The notes beneath the pieces were generated by a model that saw only the letters and a program-made list of their open reading frames with translations, had not been told where the DNA came from and made no database searches. From assembly GCA_024734495.1 (NCBI GenBank), contig JALMQS010000068.1:1148075-1212074 (forward strand): 64,000 nucleotides of DNA, written 5' to 3'. Source of the stretch: Forficula auricularia. Its lineage: Eukaryota; Arthropoda; Insecta; Dermaptera; Forficulidae. Positions 42,566-51,842 of the stretch are shown here, piece after piece. Every line of letters begins with the position of its first letter. The stretch's first letter is position 1. Position numbers and translations under genes: made by a program.

Positions 42566-42620
42566 TTTATAACGAGACTATAGTTTCGAGGGCTTTGCCC
42601 TCTTCATCAGTCTATTACAA
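42566..42620 (-). ncRNA. Hammerhead ribozyme, near consensus
   Basis: Minus strand order: stem I strand TTGTAATAGA, core CTGATGA (42610-42604), one extra A, stem II GAGGGC-AAA-GCCCTC (6 perfect pairs), GAAA (42587-42584), a minimal stem III (C with G around TATA, plus the A-U closing pair), cleavage triplet GTC (42578-42576), then TCGTTATAA. Stem I pairs GA with TC and TGTAAT with GTTATA, with a single bulged A. The extra A after CTGATGA is the only departure in the core and may lower activity. Predicted self-cleavage is between 42576 and 42575. Confidence 0.75.
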
Positions 42621-42701
42621 TTGATTCACAGGGAATTAATTTATGAATGGAAGGTTAGAATTTTCAAATGATTGAGCTAAGAGTTGACATTTATACCTGT
42701 T

Positions 42702-42986
42702 TTATTTTTTGGCTTTAGGTAGCGTTAATGTGGTTTTTATTTGCGCGGCAATTTTTAAGATAAGGCTTTCTGGAATTTCTATTTTTCGATTTAAGAATTT
42801 TTTTGGTGAATTATTATATTATTTTAAAATTTCTAACGATTCGAAAATACTAATTTTTAGGGGATCTAATTCTGATCTAATTAATTTAATATTTGATTCA
42901 TCACGAAAACAATGTTTCTCGGAGATTAAATGGTCTGCAAATGCACTATGGCACATGAACTCCCTTTTAAAAATTATTTTCTGTTC
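42702..42986 (-). pseudogene. Penelope-type GIY-YIG endonuclease C-terminus, broken
   Basis: The minus frame from 42986 to the TAA at 42704-42702 has 94 codons with one in-frame TAA at 42821-42819. It includes SAFADHLISEKHCF and NIKLIRSELDPLKISIFES, then LEILK. This matches the end of the GIY-YIG nuclease in Penelope-like elements, where an S-x-F-A-x-H-L...H-x-F block and an N-(I/L)-K-(I/L) strand precede a helix ending in LE. The catalytic GIY...YIG half and the whole RT are missing, because the frame starts at the inverted tail junction. Family assignment rests on motif recognition, not a search. An overlapping plus-strand frame of 102 codons (42709-43017) is an antisense shadow. Confidence 0.65.
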
Positions 42987-43305
42987 CAAAGCCTTCGAAA
43001 CTATAGTCTCGCTATAAATAAATAAAATTTATAATTCCAGCAGAAGATACACTCTTTTATTGTCTTCTTCAATTACTTAATTTAGTTAATTTAATTAATT
43101 TAAATAAATTTAATTCAATAATTTAATAAAATTAAAAGTTAAAATTTAAAAAATATAAATTACTTACTAGGTTAGTTTCACAATTAACTTATATGTGAAA
43201 TTAATTAAATTATTAAATATATTTCACTCGAAGCTACACCATTCTCCCTGAACAAAATCAATAATTTACCTTATAAGTTGGTTTGAGTTTAATTTAAGTG
43301 CTACA

Positions 43306-43636
43306 TTAGTAGTTTGGTTGTTGAAATCGGGCGTAAAGATTATCTTCTTCATTTCGAATTTCATCAAATGTTGCCCATATTTCTTCTTGTTTTTTATTTT
43401 CTTCGGATGAAATCTCAAGGAACTTCAAACACAGATTAATTGTTGCGATATAAATTGTAAACAACCGAGTTGCTAGAATAAATTGTAATGCTTTGATTTA
43501 TTTGTATCGTAATTACTCTTTATTTTCTTCAAGTATCTAACTTAGTTTGATTCGACTTTTAATGAACTCCTATCACTTTTTTAGCTCAAATTTTGGTGTT
43601 AGAGTCTTCTAAAGAAGCAGCTTGTTGTTGTTCCAT
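43306..43636 (-). pseudogene. Unidentified coding-like relic
   Basis: The minus frame 43497-43306 (63 codons plus stop) reads with balanced, protein-like composition, including FLEISSEENKKQEEIWATF and DEIRNEEDNLYARFQQPNY at its C-terminus. Upstream on the same strand, an ATG at 43636 opens MEQQQAASLEDSNTKI before a stop. The two pieces could be parts of one small transposon-borne protein broken by frameshifts; the stop lies within the inverted flank of the 42329-43345 element. I do not recognise the family. Confidence 0.35.
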
Positions 43637-45038
43637 TATCAAAATGAATTACATTTCGCGAAATTCTGCTATCTTACCAGGAAAAAAAGGTGCACTAATC
43701 TAATAGTGTTTTGTGTAGTACTGTTTTAGTAAGTTGAATTATAAATTTGATGATATTCATAATTATTACCATCAATCTAAAAATACAAAATACTTGAAAC
43801 ATAATATAATCTTGAATCTTTCTTATAAATCCCACCTTCAAAAGCTTGTAAAATTTATTGTATGGTCGACGCCTAACTTTCTTGAGTATTCCCTCTCTTC
43901 TTTCCAATGAATACCAGCAAATTTTAATTAAAAAAATATAGCAGCATTTTTATACTTGGAAGTTTTTATCTACAGGAACTTGTCATATTTTACGTGCTTT
44001 CATCCCCAAAGTTTCCCGAGTTTTCTTCATTATTCATTTAGATGAAAAATGCTCCAGGTTAACACAACCCCCTTGAAATGTAATACAAATTACTCATAAC
44101 AGTTTGTATTCAGAAGAAGATAAAATTGTGATTTGATTTTTCACAGAAATCTTAATAATTGTACTTCACTCGCCAAAATGAACTTTTAAAATTGTATGAC
44201 TTTATTGAAAAGTATTTTTTGAACATGCTACCAAAAAAATGTATGTATTAAATAAATATCGCGTCTTCTTCTTCTATAGTACCAAGTTGTATTTTATATT
44301 CCAGTACCCTCTAAGGTGGTTTCCCTTTACAATTTTTTGATAGAAGTGGCCGAACTTTAATTGTCTTTTTTTTCAATACTGGTTTTTCTATGGAGAGTGG
44401 TTACTTTAATTAACATTACCCATAATTCCAGACTGGAGCGGAACCCAACCCCGGATTTACTCACTTGATGGACTAACCACTTGACACTTCTTAATTATAC
44501 TAAATTAATATGACTAATCGCATAATTTGATCTTATAGTAGTAACATACAATTAAAATTAGACCGAAAATTTCTTAATTGCGGAACATTAAATTTGTCAC
44601 CCGGCAGTTCGATTAAATTATACTTAGGTGAATTTAAGATTTTTATGGGGCTAGTTAGTGTTCAGTTATTTATCCTACGCCAAACACAGTTATTGGTTTG
44701 CGTATTCTTTAGTGATTCATTGGTGTTGTGATGGTTAATACTCACTGATTCCTGATGACTTGTGCGGTCAATTAGGCTTATGATTCCTTTGTATATTCAG
44801 GTTCTATAATCAATAGAAAAGTAAGGGAAAAACTTTATAAAAAAGTTATAATTAATATAAAAAATTACAGGGTTTTACAATAAATATCAAATCAATCATT
44901 TCAATAATAAACTACAGTATTTTAATAAAAATTAAATTCTTGAGTAGATATATAATAGGAGGGTGGTTTCTTCTTCGAGCGGCCCCCTCGTAACTCGATA
45001 ACTATAGAGTTGCATTTTTCGAAAAGTTTTTGAAGGTG
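43637..45038. other. AT-rich spacer with possible tRNA-like scrap
   Basis: Near 44432-44492 the minus strand has GTCAAGTGGTTAGTCC (A-box-like) and GGGGTTGGGTTCC (B-box-like), a possible SINE head. Nothing else is recognised; the 70-codon frame at 43695-43907 is not supported. Confidence 0.35.
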
Positions 45039-45270
45039 TTATTTCTCAGGGTGCCAATTAACTTGGGCATCGAAAGGTGTTAAAGGAGAGCCTCCCGAAG
45101 CACGCAATCGATTCCAAACGAAATCTTTTGAATAAAACATTCCATCTTTTTTTTGCTCAAACTCTTCTTCGGTGTCTTTCGGGTTTCTCCAATAGACCTG
45201 CGATGATTGCACCCGTCTGTCTGCCAGGGCGGTTGGAAAACGTTTAAGAAACGGACAATTCGCTCGAAAG
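45039..45270 (-). CDS. Possible host exon, unidentified
   Basis: On the minus strand a pyrimidine-rich tract and ATAG precede position 45270, a plausible 3' splice site. About 76 codons then run open to a TAA at 45041-45039. The peptide has balanced composition and non-AT-biased codons (for example NCPFLKRF, QVYWRNPKDTEEEFEQ, DGMFYSKDFVWNRLRASGG), unlike the chance frames around it. The YWRNPKDTEEEF...DGMF spacing recalls the YWNKPEATAEEF...DGWF stretch of acyl-CoA synthetases, but the TGD that should follow is missing. I therefore name no function. It could be a terminal exon, a pseudo-exon or a transposon fragment. Confidence 0.35.
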
Positions 45271-45869
45271 CTATCAATTAAGTAGATAAAAAGAAAACTA
45301 GAGCACACTCTGATATTTGGAACCCTAAGAAACAGGGCGAGTAATCTGGATGATTATCTGAAATTTTCTCTGTATATATTAATTACATCGATTAGTAAAT
45401 TATACAGATCAGAGATTTGAAATATTTATCAAATTTTATAATGCAATATAGAATAAATAATCACTTGGATATTACACTATTTATAATATCAAATCTTGAT
45501 GGTCGAATAGTGTATAAAATATTCTCAACAATCCCTCCCTAATAAGAAGAAAATACAGAGCCAATAGGGGTTTATAAATTGGGGCAGGTGAATAAAACTT
45601 CCCCTCCGGCCTTTTTCTGAATTAAATTTGAATATCAAAGTAAATGAAATTTTATATCTTCTTCAATTTTTCGGAAAATTTATTGCTGTTGTCTTCGAAA
45701 TTTTAAAAGAATAAAAAAATAAATGGTCCGTTCCTAAAATTTGAATATTAAAAAAGTTCTAACAAATAATTAAAAAAAAATTATACTACTCAGTTCACTA
45801 TAAGAAATTCACTTTTACTTTACTTATTCTTATATCTGAATTGGGGAGAAAAATTATTTTCAAACATGA
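45271..45869. other. AT-rich spacer
   Basis: Nothing recognised. Confidence 0.35.
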
Positions 45870-46020
45870 TTTTTTATTAAGAAGTGAATTAAATTTTATT
45901 TAGGAACGAATCAAAGATTTTAGTAGAAATATTTTTACGTTGGACATCAGAGGGCTTCGTCCCCACGGGAATCGAACCCAAGCGCTAACTAGCAGCCAAA
46001 CCCTTAAGACGAATCTCTCT
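45870..46020 (-). mobile_element. SINE S1 copy
   Basis: Minus strand: GCTAGTTAGCGCTTGGGTTC and GATTCCCGTGGGGACG (T-arm-like head), then CCCTCTGATGTCCAACG, AAAAATATTTCTACTAAAA, TCTTTGATTCGTTCC and AATAAAATTTAATTC. The head and tail are shared with the next copy (46228-46352) and, less closely, with 1.2, 19.4 and 59.1 kb. Confidence 0.65.
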
Positions 46021-46227
46021 CCGATATACAACATATACCAAGAAATAAAGCAAGAGATTTTTCACTCCTTTCAAATCGAAAGGAAAGCAAAAAACCAGGC
46101 TAAACTGAAAAAAGTTTTCAGTGTGGGGTCCCTTTTTTAAATAATTAATGAAAAGATTTAAGTAACTTTTTTTTGAAGAAAAATGGAATTTTTTCAAAAA
46201 TCAACCCAGGTTAGGTAAATAACCATT

Positions 46228-46352
46228 AGAAAATTAAGAAGTGAATTTAATTTTATTTAGGAACGAATCAAAGATTTTAGTAGAAATATTTTTACACTGC
46301 ACAACAGAGGGCTTCGTCCCCTCGGGAATCGAACCCAAGAGCTAACTAGCTT
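46228..46352 (-). mobile_element. SINE S1 copy inside a LINE relic
   Basis: Almost the same sequence as 45870-46020 in the same orientation (CTCGGGAATCGAACCC on the plus strand). Directly after its head comes the LINE relic at 46362, so the SINE sits at or near the 3' end of that LINE copy. Confidence 0.65.
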
Positions 46353-46361
46353 TCCCGGTTT

Positions 46362-46740
46362 GTGCACCCGGGTTTTAAAGGTTTGAAGATTATAAGTGCT
46401 GGGAAAGATGGAGGCTGCGAGAGAGTCCAGTTCCTTGAAGTCATGGGGACAAACGTATTGTCTAATGAAGTGGTCCGGCACTTTTCCAATTTAACCGCGA
46501 AAGAGTTTTGGGAATCGGCAAAACGCGTGCTTCGTGCAAAGAATGCTTTGGGGGGGGGGGGGGATTTCTGATTTTAACTCATCAGAGCACCTGCCGTGAT
46601 AGTATCTATAAAATAAGGAAAGCGCGAAAGCACTTCTTCGATGAGGTAACGAGTCGAGGGAATAGGTGACGCTGGAATAGGCAATTACCCTGATGGCTCG
46701 TTTCTGAATTGCATCCAGGGTAGCAAGAGAGTGTTTTTAC
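46362..46740 (-). pseudogene. Jockey/CR1-like LINE ORF2 C-terminus, degenerate
   Basis: The minus strand encodes pieces of the same C-terminal region as the 53.3-kb copy, including IFPSTYNLQTFKTRVHK near 46365-46415 and ELDSL before it, but with frameshifts, a G-run at 46551-46563 and stops. It extends to the CTTGCTACCCTGGATGCAAT region at about 46728. No active enzyme. Confidence 0.65.
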
Positions 46741-46869
46741 TTTATTCACGGGGTAATCGCAACTCATTTGGTCTGCACAGTAAGTTATTTCGAATATTTT
46801 CGCTTATCGATAATCTTGTTGTATAATCGAATGGAGATTCCATGTTCTCTCCGGATGGCATTCTCGATT

Positions 46870-47170
46870 TAACACCCTATGAGTAGGCTAAGTGGCTTAG
46901 GCACCTAACTGGTGGACTTACTCCTCTAAATCCTGCAGAGGTGGAGGTGTTTTTGGGTGGCCGACGACTCACTCATTCAGAGCTCAATGGATGCCACCTG
47001 CGGACAGGAACTCGCTCTCTCTCTATCCCTCTATCTCCATTCCCATTCACAATGCCGGGCTTTTATTTGCCGGACAGTTACGTTATTTCCAAATCTACCT
47101 ACCTGTCCTGGCTGCTGGCATCAGGTATCATTATCCAACTACTCTGGAAGCTATCAAATCCACAGTGATA
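46870..47170 (+). mobile_element. SINE-like copy (family S2)
   Basis: GAGTAGGCTAAGTGGCTTAG resembles an A box, followed by a GC-balanced body (GGTGGCCGACGACTCACTC), a CTCTCTCTCTATCCCTC tract and GCCGGGC words. The layout parallels 8950-9275. Three overlapping plus frames here are by-products of the GC-balanced body. Confidence 0.45.
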
Positions 47171-48129
47171 ATTTAATATCACGGTTTATTTACAAATGGA
47201 AATTATCGTTTTATGACCGGAGTTTTATTTCGTCTTGACTTGATAATCGTAAATTATCCAATTCATTGGATTTCTAAATTATGAAAGGAATTCGCAAATT
47301 ACACATAAAAAATAAGAATAGCTAAACTTTTATCTCTCCATCCAAATCTACATATATAACTTTTTCGATTATAAATTTATCTCTAAATAAAAAAGTGGTC
47401 CCTAACAAGGAACAAATTTTCATTAAAGAATCCATTTTGGACTATTTACTAGCTTGAAATTTAAATAATTCCAAGAAAAATATATACACCTATTATAGTT
47501 TATTTTTTTCTTAATGTTCCGTTAACCTTTAAGTTAAAAGTGACTGAGGGTTGAAGTCAAAGCTGGGAAAATAACGAACACCCTAAAGAATTCTTAATTA
47601 TCGATAAGACAGGAATTTTATTGGCCAGCGAGTATCGTTCATAATAAAGTGGATTTGAGTATTCCTAGAATTATATTAGATGAATTAAAAATCATTTTCA
47701 ATGGGGTAAAACTTGACAGGACTTGTTGCAGCAACTGGTCAGGACTTGTTGGAGGATCTTAGCAGTTACGAGTAGTACGAGAGGATTCTTCCATCCTCGC
47801 CCTTTTTACAAAAATAACATATTTTGTTTTTTATCCTCGAATGTCTCAATGTAATTTCATATAGAATTCACGTGGCCCGAGGGGGCTGAAGTATTGATTT
47901 CAAGATTTGAATTTTTAATAATAATAAATCTGATTCTCGTAGTCTAAAAAACAATTATAATAAAATTATTATTAATAAAATAAATTAATTAAATTAAATT
48001 AATAGTAAATTATTTTATAAACATTTTAACATTTCGACTGGTCTATCTTCATTCACCCGTTCATCTTCATCATCACTCAATCGTGGTCTCTTGGCATGTA
48101 TTCGCGGGGGCGGGTTTCGGGAGTGAGCG
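47171..48129. other. AT-rich spacer
   Basis: Two CAGGACTTGTTG words occur near 47718 and 47742. No element or gene recognised. Confidence 0.35.
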
Positions 48130-48881
48130 TCTCTTTTTTAACCGACTTCAAAAAAGGAGGAGGTTCTCTATTCGATTGAATTTTTTTTTTTTTTTTTTTT
48201 TTGTGCCTATGTTACCTCATATCTCCGCCAATTGTCAACCGATTTTGAAAATTTTTTTTGCATTGGGTCCAGTCTATCTTCCGATTGGTCCCATTTTTTT
48301 TTCGATTTTTTTTCATAGGTATTAGAACTTTTTTATTAGGTTTGTTTAGACCTAACCTCTTTGTTTATGAACCGATTTCGATGGTTCTTTTTTTATCCGA
48401 AAGGGGGTGTTTTAGGGATGGTGTCATATTAATTTGGTCAAGTTCTGATGATATGATCACTATTAATAACATCACTAAAAAGAGAAAAATAAAAATTTTT
48501 AAGAAAAAAATAAAAACCGACTTCAAAAAATTAAATGCAACAAATAAAATACACTAAAAGGTATAAAATAATTATTATCTTATTTAGTTACAACTAAACG
48601 ACGAAATATTAACATGAAATTACTTTTTGAAGTCGGTGCCAAACATATACCTTTTATGAATCGCACTCGACGGATCTTACTTAGTACGTTTGGCGGGTAC
48701 GCTCCCTTATAGGTATAGTTTGTTTGGCACCGACTTTAAAAAGTAATTTCGTGTTAATATTTCGTCGTTTAGTTGTAACTAAATAAGATAATAATTATTT
48801 TATACCTTTTAGTGTATTTTATTTGTTGCATTTAATTTTTTGAAGTCGGTTTTTATTTTTTTCTTAAAAATTATTTTTATT
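48130..48881. mobile_element. CCGACTTCAAAAA repeat with inverted arms
   Basis: Starts with ACCGACTTCAAAAAAGGAGG and a long T-run, a sequence type common in insect repeats. Arms of about 158 bp then lie inverted at 48489-48646 and 48721-48881 (AAAAACCGACTTCAAAAAAT against ATTTTTTGAAGTCGGTTTTT; AAGTCGGTGCCAAACA against TGTTTGGCACCGACTT). The 74-bp centre is GC-balanced. Plus frames of 80 and 99 codons are Phe-rich T-run artefacts. Confidence 0.7.
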
Positions 48882-49723
48882 GGCGTCTCTCTTTTATGGT
48901 GTATCTTTTTCCCCCTGCTGGCTCTCTCACCTTCCTTTCGCTGGAGCTTTTTTGTCGCACACACTTGTTTTTATTTTTCTCTTCTTTGTTTTATGTTAAT
49001 TATTCTTTTTTACTCCTCATATGAGGCAAACTGCCTCAGAGCATTGTGTAAAGTTAAATTGTAAGAATTATGAATGAATAAATAAATAAATAAATAAAAA
49101 AATATCCAGAAAGATGTTCCAAAATTTGACCATGTAAAAAACAAAAATTTGTTTGTGAATATATCTATTGTAAAAGCAAATATTAGTCGATTTGATAAAT
49201 GTAAAAAAGCTGCAAGAAAATTAAATCATTTTTGGCGAAAATCAGCAACTGCTTTTTGGAATCCCTTCTCCATTTTGGATCACTTTCACTTTCATATATA
49301 CCTAAGTAGTATGAATAATCTTCTCATGAAGTTTTAAAATGCTTTATTCTTCAATGTAAAATTTAATACAGATCGCTCAAAGGATCTTTGCGTATATATA
49401 GAGTTAATTTTATTTTTTTCGGAACCCCCCAGGAAATATGCTTTTTGGCACTCTTCCTTGGTAAATTTCCCCATTCTTGGTTTTTTTTTTTATTCTGAAA
49501 ATGTTATAATTTTTATTTAATAAGAATCCCTCTCTCCGCCCCACAAATGTTAGGTTCAACCTAGCAATTTTAAATATTTAAAAAAATTTTATTACCAACT
49601 TTAAGTTTATCAATTTCACAACAATGTTTAAAATCGAGTGGTACAGCAGTGTACAATTTTATTCTCCTTATCACGAATAAATTTACAAATGGCTCAGTTC
49701 TCTGAATAGTAAAGTAAAAATAA
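48882..49723. other. Possible LINE tail, then AT-rich spacer
   Basis: Positions 48955-49106 look like a LINE 3' end: GAGGCAAACTGCCTCAGAG hairpin, TGTAAAGTTAAATTG and an (AATA)n tract near 49070-49106. The remainder to 49723 is AT-rich, with no supported gene. Confidence 0.4.
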
Positions 49724-50873
49724 CACTGCTCGAGAAAAATTAAACAAAAATTTATCTCTGTAAACCTAACAATGGATTCCAGTAGAGTTATATACGCCGA
49801 TTATCATGCAATTTCCTAATTTTTCACACACGTCAGAGTTTTGAAATATTATCGGTCAAAATGACGAAAATGTCATTTTGAACTATAGTCCAAGAGCTGG
49901 TGACACATTTTTGAGTACGGATTTGACCCAACTAGAAATAATGCGTAATAGTACCGTCTATGATAGTTGTACAAGGAATGGCCAGTCTGGCTGGTCTAGG
50001 CAGGTGGACAAGGTACTACATAGCATCATGCTATTTTTTGCATGTTGTAAAAATACACTTTGGGTGGTCTGGTTCCACGTCCCACCACTCAAATGGTCTG
50101 GGGTGAATATATTATGTTTATAATTGACTATAAATTATAATTTTTATAATTTCATTGTGGGTCAAAAATATTTTTTAACACATATGTATTTTTTACCGCA
50201 CTCACACCATGCGCAGTACCTGGTCCACCTGCTTAGACCAGCCAAACTGGCCATTCCTTGTACAACTATCATAGACGGTACTATTACGCATTATTTCTAG
50301 TTGGGTCAAATCCGTACTCAAAAATGTGTCACCAGCTCTTGGACTACTATATTCAGGTCCCATTAAATATTAAACAGGAATATTTGAAATCAAAATATTT
50401 TGTTGACGTAATAGAAAACAGTTTTCTCTTTGATTTTCAAATCACCACTTGCTTTTAGCTCAATTAGAACTCGAGTTATAACTAAAAAATTAAGACCTTA
50501 GGTTTTTATCTATGTTTATTATCCTTTATAATTACATAGTTTTAGTTTTTTAGTTATAATTCGAGTTGTAATTGAGCTAAAACAAATGGTAATTTGAAAA
50601 TCAAAGAAGAAGCTTTATTCCATTTTGTCAATAAAATATTTTGATTTCAAATATTGCTGTTTAATATCTAATGGGACTCGAAAATAGGTCAAAATGGCAT
50701 TTTTCGTCGTTTTGACCGATAATATGTCAAAACTCTGACGTTTTGTAAAAAATTAGGAATTACTTTTTGTAATGTTTTTAAAGGCACCTGCCGTTAAAAT
50801 AAATAAATAAATAAATATAACTCTACTGGAATCCATTGTTAGGTTCACGGGGAAAATTTTTTGTCTAACAGTG
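49724..50873. mobile_element. CACTG-ended foldback element with a nested insert
   Basis: Begins CACTG and ends CAGTG, with TAA directly outside both ends. The arms match through AACCTAACAATGGATTCCAG, CGTCAGAGTTTTGA, CATTTTGA and, nearer the centre, ATTTGAAATCAAAATATTTT. The left arm is split by the 461-bp element at 49886-50346; without it the element is about 690 bp and mostly palindromic. A TAAA microsatellite expanded in the right arm only (50798-50816). The tips resemble CACTA/Chapaev types; no protein. Confidence 0.7.
49886..50346. mobile_element. Nested TIR element, 461 bp
   Basis: Inverted ends of about 135 bp: TAGTCCAAGAGCTGGTGAC and GTCACC...-type complement ending GCTCTTGGACTA, continuing through CTAGAAATAATGCGTAATAG and ACAAGGAATGGCCAG. 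CTA flanks both sides (49883-49885 and 50347-50349), consistent with a 3-bp duplication. It inserted into the left arm of the CACTG-ended element. The 81- and 66-codon frames are arm artefacts. Confidence 0.7.
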
Positions 50874-50939
50874 TAATCAATGATAAGTATGAGTGAGTTG
50901 ATTAAACATTTTTCCATTTGTTCTGGATTTTTCTTCAAC

Positions 50940-51300
50940 CTTTGGATAGAATCCGAAATTCCACAAACCTCCCTCTTTTCCACCCCCTCGTTTCTCTCCC
51001 GAAACGAATCCTAACTAACATCCGATTAAGTTTCAATTTAATTGGAATGTATCTTCCAGTATTGTGCATTCTCATTTGTCAGCGTAAGTTTGCTAAGACA
51101 TAAATAAAGCAGTTAGGCCCGGATGGATATTTGCGAAGCCCGAGCCTCTCCAATTGGCGTCTATTAGAAGCCAAGCGTCGAGTTCGCTTAATCCTAATCC
51201 CAATTCGGGAATGCGCACCCGCGCACAATGCCAACCTCTCTCTAATGCGCTAATTGGACACCCTGCCAAATACTCCAATTACAATCAGAGATTTACTTCC
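50940..51300. other. GC-balanced island with homeodomain-site cluster
   Basis: Includes two tandem TAATCC words (51189-51194 and 51195-51200; Otx/bicoid type), TTTAATTGGAATG, TCCAATTGG, GCTAATTGG and CCAATTACAATC, plus GCGCACCCGCGCAC. Opposing frames of 61 and 74 codons overlap and have no domain. The motif cluster suggests a homeodomain-regulated enhancer. Confidence 0.45.
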
Positions 51301-51510
51301 TCCTCTATCTATTTTCATCCCTATTCTGTGATTCTGTCTCATCTTGCTCATTATTCTATGGAAATAATTTTTGAATGATGATAAATAAAGATCAGAATTT
51401 AGTGATATAAGATTTTACTAGCAGATAACAATGAAAAGATAAGTTTAAGCTTAAACCATAAAAATTATACATTTCTAATGAGAAAATTTTTGTCAGAATT
51501 CACGAAGTTT
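51301..51510. other. AT-rich spacer
   Basis: Nothing recognised. Confidence 0.35.
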
Positions 51511-51614
51511 CGATACCTATTTCTGGAGTCGTTTTTAAGTACTTTGGGAGTTGTTTCAGTCTTTCAACAAACTTCTCAAGCAGCACATGTAAAAGACTCC
51601 AGAAATAGGTATCG
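51511..51614. repeat. Perfect 20-bp stem around a 64-base loop
   Basis: CGATACCTATTTCTGGAGTC at 51511-51530 is exactly inverted at 51595-51614. Weaker pairing extends outside (GTCAGAATTCACGAAG against GTCGTTCATTCTGA). It could be a decayed foldback or a structured RNA. Confidence 0.6.
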
Positions 51615-51842
51615 CAACGTCGTTCATTCTGATGAGATTTTTATATTAAAAATGTGCAATTTAGGTGACTTAAGCTTGACACTTCTCTTTCGATAAACAA
51701 TTCTATCACCTAAGCATCAATGTTCTAGTTTGATATAGGTATACATATATTATACAAATCTGAAGTTTAGAGATTTTCTAGCAAATCATATACCTACTAC
51801 CCAAAGTTGAAATTTTATTAATTATTAACAAATTCAAATTTA

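Larger units (their letters stand above)
42465..43075 (-). mobile_element. Penelope-like element relic with hammerhead (family A)
   Basis: Read on the minus strand: a partial inverted tail (GAAGACAATAAAAGAG, then CTATAGTTTCGAAGGC), a GIY-YIG-like frame (42986-42702), a short 3' UTR, the hammerhead ribozyme (42620-42566), then the tail with CCAGCAGAAGACACACTC and CAGAATTTTTATA as inverse. The ORF and ribozyme are on one strand. Penelope-like elements are known to carry hammerheads in their terminal repeats and to produce 5'-truncated copies with inverted tails, which is what this looks like. The RT domain is absent. It is the most complete family-A copy here. Confidence 0.75.
42329..43345. mobile_element. 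Outer inverted-end element holding a Penelope relic
   Basis: Around the Penelope-like insert are inverted flanks: AAGGTAGCACTTAAATTAA near 42365 and TTAATTTAAGTGCTACATTA near 43290, extending to CTTATTTCACCAATCA and TGGTTGTTGAAATCGGGCG. The right flank also contains the end of a minus-strand coding-like frame. It may be a decayed DNA transposon into which the family-A element inserted. Confidence 0.45.

Noticed and set aside
42709..43017. 102-codon plus-strand frame
   Set aside because: Antisense to the GIY-YIG relic; composition explained by the opposite strand.
46941..47238. Three overlapping plus frames of 61-93 codons
   Set aside because: They lie in the GC-balanced body of a SINE-like copy, and the three frames are mutually exclusive.
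48083..48557. Phe-rich plus-strand frames
   Set aside because: Products of the long T-run in the CCGACTTCAAAAA repeat.
49878..50123. 81-codon frame with tryptophans
   Set aside because: It lies in the inverted arm and centre of the nested 461-bp element, with no start context.
51631..51665. CTGATGAG followed by an ATTTTT/AAAAAT stem, resembling a hammerhead
   Set aside because: The stem is followed by GTGC, not GAAA, and there is no cleavage triplet or stem III.
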